A stretch of 64,000 nt of DNA from Amorphus orientalis. Lineage in GTDB: Bacteria > Pseudomonadota > Alphaproteobacteria > Rhizobiales > Amorphaceae. The stretch lies in NCBI RefSeq assembly GCF_030814015.1, contig NZ_JAUSUL010000002.1, forward strand, positions 1,178,001 to 1,242,000, in the 5' to 3' direction. The notes beneath the pieces were generated by a model. It searched no databases and was not told where the DNA came from. It saw nothing but the letters and a program-made list of their open reading frames with translations. Below are positions 43,599 through 52,847 of this stretch, in pieces. Every line of letters starts with the position of its first letter. Positions within the stretch are counted from its first letter, which is position 1. Position numbers and translations under genes: made by a program.

Positions 43599-45095
43599 TC
43601 AGCCCATCGTCGGAATGACGAATTCCGCGTTGTCCTTGATGCCGGACGGCCAACGAGAAGTCACCGTCTTGGTCTTGGTATAGAAGCGCACAGAGTCGGG
43701 TCCATGCTGGTTCATATCGCCAAAGCCCGATCGCTTCCAGCCGCCGAAGGTGTGGTAGGCCAGCGGCACCGGGATCGGCACATTCACGCCCACCATTCCG
43801 ACATTGATGCGGCTGGTGAAGTCGCGGGCCGCATCGCCGTCACGGGTAAAGATGGCAACGCCGTTCCCGTACTCGTGGTCGTTCGGCAGGCGCACGGCGT
43901 CCTCGTAGTCCTTGGCGCGGACCACGGACAGAACCGGACCGAAGATCTCTTCCTTGTAGATCCGCATGTCGGAAGTGACCCGATCGAACAGGCAGCCGCC
44001 CATGAAGAACCCGTTCTCGTAGCCCTGCATGGTAAAGTCCCGGCCGTCCACGACGAGCTCGGCGCCTTCCTGAACGCCGGTATCGACATAGGCCTTCACC
44101 TTGTCGAGTGCGGCCTTTGTGACCAGCGGACCGAAATCGGCATCCGGATCGCTGGACAGGCCGACCTTCAGCGCCTGGACCTTCGGGACGAGCGTTTCCA
44201 TCAGCTTGTCGGCGGTCGCCTCGCCCACAGGCACGGCCACGGAAACCGCCATGCAGCGTTCGCCGGCCGACCCGTAACCGGCACCGATCAGCGCGTTGGC
44301 GGCCTGTTCCATGTCGGCGTCCGGCATGACGATCATGTGGTTCTTGGCGCCGCCGAAACACTGGGCCCGCTTTCCGTGGGCGGCTGCCGTCGCATAGACA
44401 TACTGGGCGATGTCGGAAGATCCGACGAAGCCGACCGCCTGGATCCGCCGATCGGTCAGGACGGTATCGACGGCTTCCTTGTCGCCATTGACGACGTTGA
44501 GGATGCCGGCCGGCAGGCCCGCCTCCATCATCAGCTCCGCGAGACGCATGGGAACGGAGGGGTCGCGCTCAGACGGCTTCAGGATGAACGCATTGCCGCA
44601 GGCGATGGCGGGCGCGAACTTCCACATCGGGATCATCGCCGGGAAGTTGAACGGCGTGATGCCCGCGACGACGCCCAGCGCCTGGCGCATGGAGTACATG
44701 TCGATGCCCGGGCCCGCCCCGTCGGTGAATTCGCCCTTCATCAGATGGGGCACGCCGATGGCGAACTCGGCCACCTCCAGGCCGCGCTGAATGTCGCCCT
44801 TGGCGTCCGGCACCGTCTTGCCGTGTTCCGACGACAACAGATTGGCCAGCTCGTCCATGTTCTGATTGAGCAGGTCGACGAACTTCATCATCACCCGAGC
44901 GCGCCGCTGCGGGTTTGTGGCCGCCCAGGCCGGCTGAGCCTCGGCCGCGTTCGCGATCGCGGCCTCGACTTCCGCTTTGGTGGCCAAGGCAACCTCGGCC
45001 TGAACCTCGCCCGTCGAGGGATTGTAGACGGGTGCCGTTCGGCCGGAGCCGCCGTCCACCGTCTTGCCGCCGATAAAGTGCCCGATCGTGCGCAT
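43599..45095 (-). CDS. mmsA: CoA-acylating methylmalonate-semialdehyde dehydrogenase
   Basis: A 498-residue aldehyde dehydrogenase. It converts methylmalonate or malonate semialdehyde to propionyl- or acetyl-CoA in valine and inositol breakdown. Family-specific parts are GVVAGITPFNFPAMIPMW, VGSSDIAQYVYATAA and the catalytic C281 in SAGERCMAVS. Length and the missing general-base Glu of other ALDHs fit MmsA. It stands alone on the minus strand. A beta-hydroxyacid dehydrogenase at 50896 could supply related substrates but is not adjacent. Confidence 0.95.
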   Translation of the reverse strand: MRTIGHFIGGKTVDGGSGRTAPVYNPSTGEVQAEVALATKAEVEAAIANAAEAQPAWAATNPQRRARVMMKFVDLLNQNMDELANLLSSEHGKTVPDAKGDIQRGLEVAEFAIGVPHLMKGEFTDGAGPGIDMYSMRQALGVVAGITPFNFPAMIPMWKFAPAIACGNAFILKPSERDPSVPMRLAELMMEAGLPAGILNVVNGDKEAVDTVLTDRRIQAVGFVGSSDIAQYVYATAAAHGKRAQCFGGAKNHMIVMPDADMEQAANALIGAGYGSAGERCMAVSVAVPVGEATADKLMETLVPKVQALKVGLSSDPDADFGPLVTKAALDKVKAYVDTGVQEGAELVVDGRDFTMQGYENGFFMGGCLFDRVTSDMRIYKEEIFGPVLSVVRAKDYEDAVRLPNDHEYGNGVAIFTRDGDAARDFTSRINVGMVGVNVPIPVPLAYHTFGGWKRSGFGDMNQHGPDSVRFYTKTKTVTSRWPSGIKDNAEFVIPTMG

Positions 45096-45153
45096 TCTTG
45101 CCGCTCCTTCTTTGGGCCGGATCGATGGTGGCGTCCCGCCCGGTCAGCTTCCG

Positions 45154-45167
45154 GAATATCGATATTC
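45154..45167. promoter_or_regulatory. Palindrome GAATATCGATATTC, candidate operator
   Basis: A perfect 14-bp palindrome 59 bases before the mmsA start, in the divergent region shared with the cytochrome c' gene. Its half-sites (GAATATC/GATATTC) resemble those of the palindrome upstream of gmd. Confidence 0.4.
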
Positions 45168-45356
45168 GATCCGCTTCTAGCGCGGCTCGGCCCACCGAGA
45201 AAGGGCCGAACACAACCCACTGGTCGGCCACCCCTTCTCGCAAACGTGATGGGCGGCGTAGGTTTCGCTCGTCTTCTCCGTTGCAATGCCATGGGCATTT
45301 CATCCAGCCTGTTTGGGATTTGTCGTATTCCAGATGCGCAATCGGAGGGATCACGC

Positions 45357-45821
45357 ATGAAAACGCTCGCCTTTGGACTGGCCATGGCGATGGGCATCGG
45401 CTGTCTGCTCCCACTGGCCCCCGCCGCGGCAGACGAACCGACCGGAACCGACGCGATCGCAGAGCGTCAGGATCTGATGAAATCGGTCGGCCGGGCCACC
45501 AAAGCCGCCGGCGACATGGTCAAAGGCGCCCAGCCCTGGGATCAGGCCAAGGCCGAGGAAGCCATGCAGACGCTGATCGAGGCCGGCACGCGGTTTCCCT
45601 CTCTGTTCCCGGAAGATTCCAAGACTGGGCACGACACCGAAGCGAAGGCCGCGATCTGGGACAACTTCGCCGAATTCGAGCAGATCTCAGCATCGCTCGC
45701 CGAGGATGCTGAGGCGGCCAAGGCGGCAGCGGCGAATGGTCTTGAGGCATTTCAGCCGGCGTTCGGAGCGGCTGCCCGCAACTGCCGCACCTGCCACGAG
45801 GATTTCCGCGAGAGCAACTAG
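45357..45821 (+). CDS. Cytochrome c' (class II cytochrome c)
   Basis: A 154-residue periplasmic protein with signal peptide (to about residue 25, APAAADE), then a four-helix bundle and a C-terminal heme site CRTCH at residues 144-148, the normal place for cytochrome c'. Such proteins bind nitric oxide or buffer electrons. ATG 45357 has GGAGGG upstream and begins the signal sequence. A diheme cytochrome gene follows in the same direction. Confidence 0.9.
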   Translation: MKTLAFGLAMAMGIGCLLPLAPAAADEPTGTDAIAERQDLMKSVGRATKAAGDMVKGAQPWDQAKAEEAMQTLIEAGTRFPSLFPEDSKTGHDTEAKAAIWDNFAEFEQISASLAEDAEAAKAAAANGLEAFQPAFGAAARNCRTCHEDFRESN

Positions 45822-45839
45822 CCCGGCATCCCGCCCCGC

Positions 45840-45863
45840 CGATCCGCCCGCGGCTGCGGATCG
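45840..45863 (+). other. Stem-loop after cytochrome c' gene
   Basis: CGATCCGC and GCGGATCG form a perfect 8-bp stem with an 8-base loop, 19 bases past the stop. There is no T-run; probably an intercistronic or weak termination structure. Confidence 0.45.
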
Positions 45864-45959
45864 TGCCGGCCGGCCGGACCTGGGCGCCGGATCACCGAGT
45901 CCGGCTCAGGCGGCCAGTTGGCCATCCTGCCAGTCTCCATCGCCCAATCGGGATCCGAC

Positions 45960-46871
45960 ATGCGTCGCGCGCTTCTCGTTCTTATGGTGCTCCTGATCGC
46001 CGGCGCCGCGGGCTTCTGGTTCCTTACCGCACCGCGCTCCCTGGCTGAGGCAGATCTGCCCGACCATGATCCGGACCTTCAGAATGGAGAGACCCTGTTC
46101 TGGGCCGGCGGATGCGCGTCCTGCCATGCGGCACCGGGGGCAAGCGGCGACGACCTGACCCGTCTCGGCGGAGGCGCGGAGCTGGAGTCTCCGCTCGGTT
46201 CGTTCCATGTGCCGAACATATCGCCCGATCCCGAGACCGGTATCGGCGGCTGGTCGACGGCCGATTTCGTGAACACGCTGCGTTTCGGCGTCTCGCCGCA
46301 AGGTCGGCATTACTATCCGTCCTTCCCCTACGCCTCCTACCAGCACATCGCCCTGGAAGACCTGATCGACCTGAAGGCGTTCATGGACACCCTGCCCGCA
46401 GTCGACAACAAGGTCGCCCCCACCGCGCTCCCCTTCCCCTTCTCCGTTCGCCGCGGGATCGGCCTGTGGAAGCGCCTCTACGCGAATTCGCCGGGTTTTG
46501 AGGACAATCCGGATTTAAGCGCCCAGGAGAATCGCGGTGCCTATCTGGTGCGCGGGCCCGGTCACTGCGGCGAGTGCCACACGCCGCGTACCCTTTTGAT
46601 GGGGATGGACCAGAGCCGCTGGCTCGCCGGAGCAGCCTCGCTCGAAGGTGACGGCCGCGTGCCCGACATCACCCCATCGCCCGGAGGCATCGGGAGCTGG
46701 AGCGCAGAGGACATCGCCTACTATCTCGAATCCGGGTTCACCCCGGACTACGACGTGGTGGGCGGCGCCATGGCGGCGGTCCAGGTGAACTGGGCCAATG
46801 TTCCAGCGGAGGATCGGGAAGCCGTCGCGGCCTATCTCAAGGCGATCCCCGCCCAGCCATCGGCCGATTGA
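45960..46871 (+). CDS. Membrane-anchored diheme cytochrome c
   Basis: A 303-residue cytochrome with an N-terminal helix (LLVLMVLLIAGAAGFWFLT) and two heme motifs, CASCH near residue 53 and CGECH near residue 202. Later methionine candidates may serve as distal ligands. The layout matches diheme c cytochromes partnering membrane dehydrogenases or cytochrome c'. ATG 45960 precedes the membrane helix. Pairing with the cytochrome c' gene suggests one electron-transfer module, with partners outside the window. Confidence 0.87.
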   Translation: MRRALLVLMVLLIAGAAGFWFLTAPRSLAEADLPDHDPDLQNGETLFWAGGCASCHAAPGASGDDLTRLGGGAELESPLGSFHVPNISPDPETGIGGWSTADFVNTLRFGVSPQGRHYYPSFPYASYQHIALEDLIDLKAFMDTLPAVDNKVAPTALPFPFSVRRGIGLWKRLYANSPGFEDNPDLSAQENRGAYLVRGPGHCGECHTPRTLLMGMDQSRWLAGAASLEGDGRVPDITPSPGGIGSWSAEDIAYYLESGFTPDYDVVGGAMAAVQVNWANVPAEDREAVAAYLKAIPAQPSAD

Positions 46872-47057
46872 GGCGGCCGCCAGTACCCGGGCGCCACCCT
46901 GGCGGGCGTTTCGCAGACCGTTGCATCGATCGGACATCTCGACGACACTCAGGCGGTTGCCGGTGAAACGCGGGGCACATCCGCGCGCCGCTCGGCCCAG
47001 AAGACACGAACCGGGTCAACATACCCGGCCACCCCTTCCAGAGATGTGGAGTGATCC

Positions 47058-47834
47058 ATGACGTTCGTCCGTCTACTCGCTTCGGCCGCCATCGCGATGG
47101 CCGTTGTCGCCGCCCCTGCAGCCGCAAAAGACTGGGAAACCGTCCGGATCGGCACCGAGGGTGCCTACCCGCCCTTCAACACGCTGACCTCCAGCGGCGA
47201 GCTGGAAGGCTTCGACATCGATATCGCGAACGCGCTTTGCGAGAAGATGGAGGTGAAGTGCGAGTTCGTGACCCAGGACTGGGAAGGCATCATCACCGCG
47301 CTGGAAGCCGGCAAGTACGACGCGATCATCGCCTCCATGTCGATCACCGACGAGCGCAAGGAGCGCGTCGCCTTCACCAACAAATACTACAACACGCCGC
47401 CGGCGCTGGTCGTCCCGAAGGGTTCCGACATCACTGAGGCGACCGCCGAGGCGCTGTCGGGCAAGACCATCGGCGCGCAGGCGTCCACCACCCATGCCGA
47501 GTACGCCGAAAAGCTGTTCCCCGACGCGGACGTAAAGCTCTATCCGACGGCCGAGGAATACAAGCTCGACCTGGAGAACGGCCGCCTCGACGGTGCCGTG
47601 GACGACGTGATCGTCATCGACGAGTGGGTGAAGGACTCCGGCACCTGCTGCGAGATCGTCAACACGCTGCCGATCGATGCGTCCATCTATGGCGAGGGCA
47701 TCGGCATCGCGATCCGCAAGGAAGATCAGGACCTTGTTGAGATGTTCAACAAGGCAATCGCCGAAATCCGCGAGGATGGCACCTACAAGGCCATCAACGA
47801 CAAGTACTTCGAGTTCGACGTCTACGGCGACTGA
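47058..47834 (+). CDS. Amino-acid ABC substrate-binding protein (lysine/arginine/ornithine type)
   Basis: A 258-residue periplasmic binding protein. Signal peptide to about residue 23 (VAAPAAAKD); then RIGTEGAYPPFN, GFDIDIANALCEKM, WEGIITALEAGKYDAIIASMSIT and LDGAVDD, all typical of the HisJ/ArgT family. The ligand is likely a basic amino acid or relative. A strong hairpin follows, and two permease genes lie downstream. Confidence 0.92.
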   Translation: MTFVRLLASAAIAMAVVAAPAAAKDWETVRIGTEGAYPPFNTLTSSGELEGFDIDIANALCEKMEVKCEFVTQDWEGIITALEAGKYDAIIASMSITDERKERVAFTNKYYNTPPALVVPKGSDITEATAEALSGKTIGAQASTTHAEYAEKLFPDADVKLYPTAEEYKLDLENGRLDGAVDDVIVIDEWVKDSGTCCEIVNTLPIDASIYGEGIGIAIRKEDQDLVEMFNKAIAEIREDGTYKAINDKYFEFDVYGD

Positions 47835-47850
47835 CACCATCCGACGTATC

Positions 47851-47877
47851 GGGGGCCCGCCCGAGACGCGGGTCCCC
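47851..47877 (+). other. Stem-loop between binding-protein and permease genes
   Basis: GGGGGCCCGC and GCGGGTCCCC pair over 10 bp (one G-T) with a 7-base loop, 17 bases after the binding-protein stop. There is no T-run. It has the same position as the hairpin in the polyamine-type operon. Confidence 0.7.
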
Positions 47878-48014
47878 GTTCAGTCCCTGCCCACGCACCC
47901 GGCGCGCTCCGACCGGCACGGACAACCACTTCGTCCCGTGCATCGGGCCCGCGGAGAGTTCCGGCCCGCGGCTCGCTCGACTGAGCAGCCGGTCACCCAA
48001 CGCCCGGCGTCCCG

Positions 48015-48722
48015 ATGCCCGACTGGCTATCCCTGCTTTCCTTCGGCCCCGACGGGTGGGGCGACCAGATCGCGCGAGGCGCCCTCGTCACCGTGGCGCT
48101 CGCGGTGTCGACGCTTCCGTTCGGACTTGCCCTCGGCTTTCTCGCCGCACTCGCCAAAAACTCGACCGAGCCGACCCTGCGCACGGCTGCCAGCATCTAC
48201 ACCACCGTCTTCCGCGGGCTGCCCGAGCTCCTGACGCTTTTCCTGATCTATTTCGGCGTTCAGATCCTGCTGCAGAAGATTCTGGCGCTGTTCAGCGACC
48301 AGCGCATCGAGATCAACAGCTTCATTGCCGGCATGATCGCGCTCGGCGTGGTCTTTTCCGCCTATGCGAGCGAGGTCTTTCTTTCCGCTTTCCGGGGCAT
48401 CCCGAAGGGCCAGTACGAAGGGGCCGAGGCGCTCGGTCTGTCGCGGCTCCAGACGATGCGGCTGGTGATCGTGCCGCAGCTCATCAGGATCGCCCTGCCG
48501 GGCCTTTCCAATCTGTGGCTGGTGCTGCTCAAGGACACTGCCCTCGTCTCCGTGATCGGCATCGAGGACATTCTGCGCCAGGCGGGCGTCGCCGCGCGGG
48601 TCACCAAGGAAGCATTCCTCTTCTTCGGCGTCGCCTGCCTCCTTTACCTGATCTTCTCCATCATCTCGTCGATCGGGATCGCGCGCATCGAACGCTGGGC
48701 GAACAAGGGGGCCGTTCGCTGA
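48015..48722 (+). CDS. Amino-acid ABC permease, HisQ-like
   Basis: A 235-residue permease with about five helices, early helix ARGALVTVALAVSTLPFGLALGF and the EAA loop EGAEALGLSRLQTMRLVIVPQLI. FRGLPELLTLFLIYFG is characteristic of the HisM/ArtQ group. Its stop overlaps the start of the next permease gene (TGATG). Confidence 0.93.
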   Translation: MPDWLSLLSFGPDGWGDQIARGALVTVALAVSTLPFGLALGFLAALAKNSTEPTLRTAASIYTTVFRGLPELLTLFLIYFGVQILLQKILALFSDQRIEINSFIAGMIALGVVFSAYASEVFLSAFRGIPKGQYEGAEALGLSRLQTMRLVIVPQLIRIALPGLSNLWLVLLKDTALVSVIGIEDILRQAGVAARVTKEAFLFFGVACLLYLIFSIISSIGIARIERWANKGAVR

Positions 48723-49600
48723 TGGCCCTTGCCTCGCTGATCCGTCCGGTTACCCCGCCCTCGCGGCCCTGGACCGCAACCCGCGTTCTCGGCCATGTGC
48801 TCATGGCCGTGTGGATTCTGTCCGGCATCGCCACGGTCTACTATCTGGTCAATGCGTCGGGGCTCGATTTCCTCGGCCGCTACGGTGAGAAACTCCTGTC
48901 GGGCTTCCAGGTCACGATCCAGTTGGTCGGACTGTCGGTCCTGCTCGGCGCCGCCCTGTCGATCCCGATCGCCTTCGCGCGGATGTCCAGGAACTGGATC
49001 ATTGGCGGGATCGCCTACGCCTACGTCTATTTCTTCCGGGGCACGCCGCTCATCGCCCAAGCCTTCCTGTTCTATTACGGGGCCGGCAACTTCAATCAGG
49101 AGCTCAAGGCGATCGGCGCGTGGTGGATCTTCCGCGACGCCTTCACCTGCGCCGTCTTCGTCTTCGCCCTCAACACCGCCGCCTATCAGGCGGAGATCCT
49201 GCGCGGCGCGATCCAGAACGTGCCGCGGGGGCAGATCGAGGGCGCCAAGGCCCTCGGCCTGCCGCGGCACGCAATCTTCCTGCGCGTGGTGATGCCCCAG
49301 GCCCTGATCATCGCACTGCGCCCTTACGGCAACGAGATCATTCTGATGATCAAGGGCTCGGCCATCGCCTCCATCATCACGGTCTACGACCTGATGGGAG
49401 AGACCCGGCGCGCCTTCTCGCGCTCCTTCGACTTCCAGGCCTATGTCTGGGCGGCCCTTCTCTATCTCGTGCTGGTGGAAACGCTCGGGCGGATCTGGAC
49501 GCGGCTGGAGCGCCGCCTTACCCGTCATCTCGACCGTCCCACTCAGGCCCGCAGCGAAGCTGTCGAAACCTCCGCGGGGCGGCCGGACGCGACAGACTGA
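48722..49600 (+). CDS. Amino-acid ABC permease, HisM-like
   Basis: A 292-residue permease partner of the preceding gene, with EAA loop EGAKALGLPRHAIFLRVVMPQAL and FFRGTPLIAQAFLFYYG. The C-terminal tail is Arg/Thr-rich. ATG 48722 overlaps the previous stop; a longer upstream frame lies inside that gene. No ATPase of the HisP type follows, so the energising subunit must be encoded elsewhere. Confidence 0.92.
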   Translation: MALASLIRPVTPPSRPWTATRVLGHVLMAVWILSGIATVYYLVNASGLDFLGRYGEKLLSGFQVTIQLVGLSVLLGAALSIPIAFARMSRNWIIGGIAYAYVYFFRGTPLIAQAFLFYYGAGNFNQELKAIGAWWIFRDAFTCAVFVFALNTAAYQAEILRGAIQNVPRGQIEGAKALGLPRHAIFLRVVMPQALIIALRPYGNEIILMIKGSAIASIITVYDLMGETRRAFSRSFDFQAYVWAALLYLVLVETLGRIWTRLERRLTRHLDRPTQARSEAVETSAGRPDATD

Positions 49601-49672
49601 ACCGAACAGAGACACCACCCGGCAGCCACCGGGACCCGATCGGGGCTCCGGCGCCAAGCACAGGAACGCCCC

Positions 49673-50836
49673 ATGTCCAAGGCCCGTGATCGCGGACCGC
49701 TCCATCCCGAAACCATCGCCGCCCAGGCGCTCGGCCGGATCGATCCGGCGACAGGCGGCGTCGTGCCTCCGCTGCAGCCGGCCACCACCTTCGCCCGCGA
49801 GCCCGACTACAGCCTGGTCCGGCCCGGCCACGTCTATGCGCGCGACGACGGTCCGACCGTGCGCGAGGCCGAAGATATCATCGCCGCCATGGAACACGGC
49901 GTCGCGGCGCGCATGTTCGCGTCCGGCATGGCCGCCATCGCCGCCCTGCTGCGCGCCGGAGCCACCGGCCCGATCGCCGTGCAGAAGGGTATCTATTACG
50001 GGACCCAGATCTTCGCGACGCGCACCCTGGCCGCCCACGGCGTCGAGATCCGCTGGTTCGACGGAAGCGACCTCGCCAGCCTCGCCGACGCACTGGCCGA
50101 CGAGGCGGTCAAGCTGGTCTTTCTCGAAACCCCGTCCAATCCCTGGCTGACCGTCGTCGACATCACCGAGGCGGCCAACATCGCCCATCGCCACGGCGCA
50201 AAGGTCGCCGTCGATTCGACGGCCGCCACCCCGATCCTGTCGACGCCCCTCACACTCGGTGCGGACTTCGTCGTCCATTCGGCAACCAAATCCCTGAATG
50301 GCCATTCCGACGTTCTGGCCGGCGTGATCGTCGCCGGGAACACGGACGAGGCCATGTGGGAAGCCATCTGCCGCGAGCGCCACGATGCCGGCGCGGTTCT
50401 GGGCGCCTTCGAAGCCTGGCTGCTGATCCGCGGCATGCGCACGCTCGGGGTCCGGGTCAAGACGGCGTCGGCCAATGCAGGGGCGATCGCCGGCTATCTC
50501 GCCGGACACAAGGGAGTGGAGGTGGTGCGCTATCCGGGCCTCATCGACCATCCCGGTCACGCCATCGCCCGGCGCCAGATGCCCGGGGGGTACGGCAGCC
50601 TCCTGTCGTTCGATGTGGTCGGCGGCGCGGAGGCGGCCCTGGCTGTCGCAGGCCGGCTCGAGCACATCGTCCGCGCCACCTCGCTCGGCGGCGTGGAAAG
50701 CCTGATCGAACACCGCAAGTCGGTCGAAGATCCGATGTCCGGCGTGCCTGAGGGCCTGCTGCGGCTGTCCGTCGGGATCGAGAACGTGCAGGACCTGCTG
50801 GAGGATCTGGAGCAGGCGCTGGCGCCGCTTGCCTGA
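49673..50836 (+). CDS. Cys/Met-metabolism PLP-dependent enzyme (cystathionine beta-lyase/gamma-synthase family)
   Basis: A 387-residue PLP enzyme. VYARDDGPTVREAED is near residue 43. The PLP lysine is K206 in HSATKSLNGHSDV, and SLGGVESLIEHR is near the C-terminus, all family marks. Members include cystathionine beta-lyase, gamma-synthase and methionine gamma-lyase, which are not separable here. Its position after a basic-amino-acid-type transporter may mean a sulfur or amino acid scavenging role. It starts 72 bases after the permease. Confidence 0.88.
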   Translation: MSKARDRGPLHPETIAAQALGRIDPATGGVVPPLQPATTFAREPDYSLVRPGHVYARDDGPTVREAEDIIAAMEHGVAARMFASGMAAIAALLRAGATGPIAVQKGIYYGTQIFATRTLAAHGVEIRWFDGSDLASLADALADEAVKLVFLETPSNPWLTVVDITEAANIAHRHGAKVAVDSTAATPILSTPLTLGADFVVHSATKSLNGHSDVLAGVIVAGNTDEAMWEAICRERHDAGAVLGAFEAWLLIRGMRTLGVRVKTASANAGAIAGYLAGHKGVEVVRYPGLIDHPGHAIARRQMPGGYGSLLSFDVVGGAEAALAVAGRLEHIVRATSLGGVESLIEHRKSVEDPMSGVPEGLLRLSVGIENVQDLLEDLEQALAPLA

Positions 50837-50895
50837 GCGGGCCGGCACTGAGACAAGAAGACTGGAACACTCGACGCACAAGGGGAGACGCGAGA

Positions 50896-51768
50896 ATGGC
50901 CAAGGTCGCCTTCATCGGACTGGGAGTCATGGGCTATCCGATGGCCGGTCACCTGCGGACCCGTGGCGGTCACGACGTCACGGTCTACAACCGGACCTCC
51001 GCCAAGGCCGAGAAATGGGCCTCAGAGTTCGGCGGCACGGCAGCCCCCACCCCGCTCGAAGCGGCGGAGGCGGCGGAGTTCGTGTTCTGCTGCGTCGGCA
51101 ACGACGATGATCTGCGCGAGGTGACACTCGGCGACGACGGCGCCTTCCACGGCATGAAGGCCGGAACCGTCTTCATCGACAACACCACCGCATCGGCCGA
51201 GATCGCGCGCGAGCTCGCCAGCGCAGCGGACCAGCGCGGCTGCGCCTTCCTCGATGCGCCCGTTTCCGGCGGCCAGGCCGGCGCGGAGAACGGCCAGCTC
51301 ACGGTGATGGTCGGCGGCGCGGCGGACGTGTTCGCGAAGGCGAAGCCGGTAATCGACTGCTACGCCAAGATGGTCGGCCACATGGGCGAGGCCGGCGCCG
51401 GCCAGCTTACCAAGATGGTCAACCAGATCTGCATCGCGGGCCTGGTCCAGGGCCTCTCCGAAGCGATCAACTTCGCCCAAAAGGCGGACCTGGACGTCGC
51501 GGCCGTCATCGACGTCATCTCCAAGGGCGCCGCCCAGTCGTGGCAGATGGAGAACCGCTGGCAGACGATGACGAAGGGCGAGTTCGATTTCGGCTTCGCC
51601 GTCGACTGGATGCGCAAGGATCTGGCGATCTGCCTGGCGGAAGCCAACCGCAACGGCGCCCAGCTCCCCGTTACCGCGCTGGTCGATCAGTTCTACGCCG
51701 ACGTGCAGGCGATGGGCGGCAAGCGCTGGGACACGTCCAGCCTTATCGCCCGGCTGGACCGGGACTAG
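50896..51768 (+). CDS. NAD(P)-dependent beta-hydroxyacid dehydrogenase
   Basis: A 290-residue member of the 3-hydroxyisobutyrate / tartronate semialdehyde reductase family. N-terminal GLGVMGYPMAGHL (residues 8-20) binds the cofactor; DAPVSGGQAGAENGQL is the substrate loop; catalytic lysine is K173 in GQLTKMVNQ. Substrates could be 3-hydroxyisobutyrate, glyoxylate or succinate semialdehyde. A GGGGAGAC ribosome site precedes the ATG. Confidence 0.9.
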   Translation: MAKVAFIGLGVMGYPMAGHLRTRGGHDVTVYNRTSAKAEKWASEFGGTAAPTPLEAAEAAEFVFCCVGNDDDLREVTLGDDGAFHGMKAGTVFIDNTTASAEIARELASAADQRGCAFLDAPVSGGQAGAENGQLTVMVGGAADVFAKAKPVIDCYAKMVGHMGEAGAGQLTKMVNQICIAGLVQGLSEAINFAQKADLDVAAVIDVISKGAAQSWQMENRWQTMTKGEFDFGFAVDWMRKDLAICLAEANRNGAQLPVTALVDQFYADVQAMGGKRWDTSSLIARLDRD

Positions 51769-51807
51769 GACAGTCCGGACACGCCCCGGTCCGGCCGGAA
51801 AACACCA

Positions 51808-52161
51808 ATGACGCTCTCTCCGTTTGCGATCAAATGGCTTCCGGTTCTTCTGCTGTGCCTGTCGAACGTCTTCATGACGTTCGCCTGGTACGGTCACCTG
51901 CGCTTCAAGGCGGCACCACTGCTGCTGGTGATCCTGATCGCCTGGGGCATCGCCTTCTTCGAGTATTGTCTGGCGGTCCCCGCCAACCGGATCGGGCACC
52001 GCTACTGGTCAGCGGCCGAACTGAAGACAATCCAGGAGGTTGTCACCCTCACGGTTTTCGCCGTTTTCTCGGTGACCTATCTCAAGGAATCACTGACCTG
52101 GAACCACGCGATCGGGTTCGCCCTGATCGCGATCGGAGCCGGCTTCGTGTTCAGGGGATAG
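51808..52161 (+). CDS. DMT-family (DUF486) small membrane protein
   Basis: A 117-residue membrane protein with four helices (about 8-26, 34-52, 70-90, 97-114). It matches the DUF486/DMT-type family (NVFMTFAWYGHLR, AWGIAFFEYCLAVPANRIG). Function is unknown; relatives are called putative transporters. It follows the dehydrogenase gene by 39 bases. Confidence 0.85.
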   Translation: MTLSPFAIKWLPVLLLCLSNVFMTFAWYGHLRFKAAPLLLVILIAWGIAFFEYCLAVPANRIGHRYWSAAELKTIQEVVTLTVFAVFSVTYLKESLTWNHAIGFALIAIGAGFVFRG

Positions 52162-52219
52162 ATTGGCGCGCACGCGCCTTTGCCGGGCGCGCCATCATCT
52201 GCCCGACGGACGGCCGGGT

Positions 52220-52636
52220 CTACTGGCCGGGCGACCAGGCGTCGTAGTCGCCGGTGGCGTGCGGCCGGTGGGGATCCTCGTGGACGATCGAGCCCTTCGG
52301 GCGATAGGCGGCCGGCGTGCCGGTCATGTTCGGCTGGAACGGCTTTTCCCAGGACCGCGCAGTGTACGTCGTCTCGCTCGGCGCCGGCACGTCCTTGTGA
52401 TGCATCCAGCCGTGCCATCCGGTCGGGATCTTGCTCGCCTCGGCGGCGCCGTTGAAGATCACCCAGCGGCGCTGGAAGCCGAGGGTCGGATCGATCTTGC
52501 CGCCCTTCGTGCGGTAGTAGCGATTGCCGAACTCGTCCTCGCCGACATACTCGCCCTTAAAATAGGTATGCACCCGGGTCCCAAGGGTCGCCGAGTTCCA
52601 CCAGGTGAAAGCATCGAAAAACAGGCGTTTCCACAC
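52220..52636 (-). CDS. NADH:ubiquinone oxidoreductase accessory subunit NDUFA12 (B17.2) homologue
   Basis: A 138-residue protein with the family strings GEDEFGNRYY, RRWVIFNGAAEASKIP and GWHGWMHH. It is a complex I accessory subunit shared by mitochondria and alphaproteobacteria, and so marks the taxon. It is soluble and sits on the cytosolic side of complex I. It stands as a single gene here. Confidence 0.95.
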   Translation of the reverse strand: MWKRLFFDAFTWWNSATLGTRVHTYFKGEYVGEDEFGNRYYRTKGGKIDPTLGFQRRWVIFNGAAEASKIPTGWHGWMHHKDVPAPSETTYTARSWEKPFQPNMTGTPAAYRPKGSIVHEDPHRPHATGDYDAWSPGQ

Positions 52637-52847
52637 GGCTGAAGCCTCTGTCGCACGGTCGCTACCGCAGGGCCTGACGGCCCGCGCCTCGTCCGCACCG
52701 ACATAGAGGCCGAGCGCGGTCGAGGCAAGAAATTCGCTGGCGGACTATGGCCACCAAGGCCGCCCCTGTCCAGCCGGCAGTCCGAGCGGCCCTTATACCG
52801 ATGCCGCCGGACGTGTGGGCGCCTGGGCCGGACTGCGACCGCGGCCC

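Noticed and set aside
43704-45356. Long N-terminal extension of the cytochrome c' frame over mmsA
   Set aside because: The part before ATG 45357 is antisense to mmsA; the signal peptide and ribosome site mark the true start.
48644-50881. 745-residue antisense frame over the permease and PLP enzyme genes
   Set aside because: Opposite clear genes, no recognisable domain, composition typical of GC-rich shadow frames.
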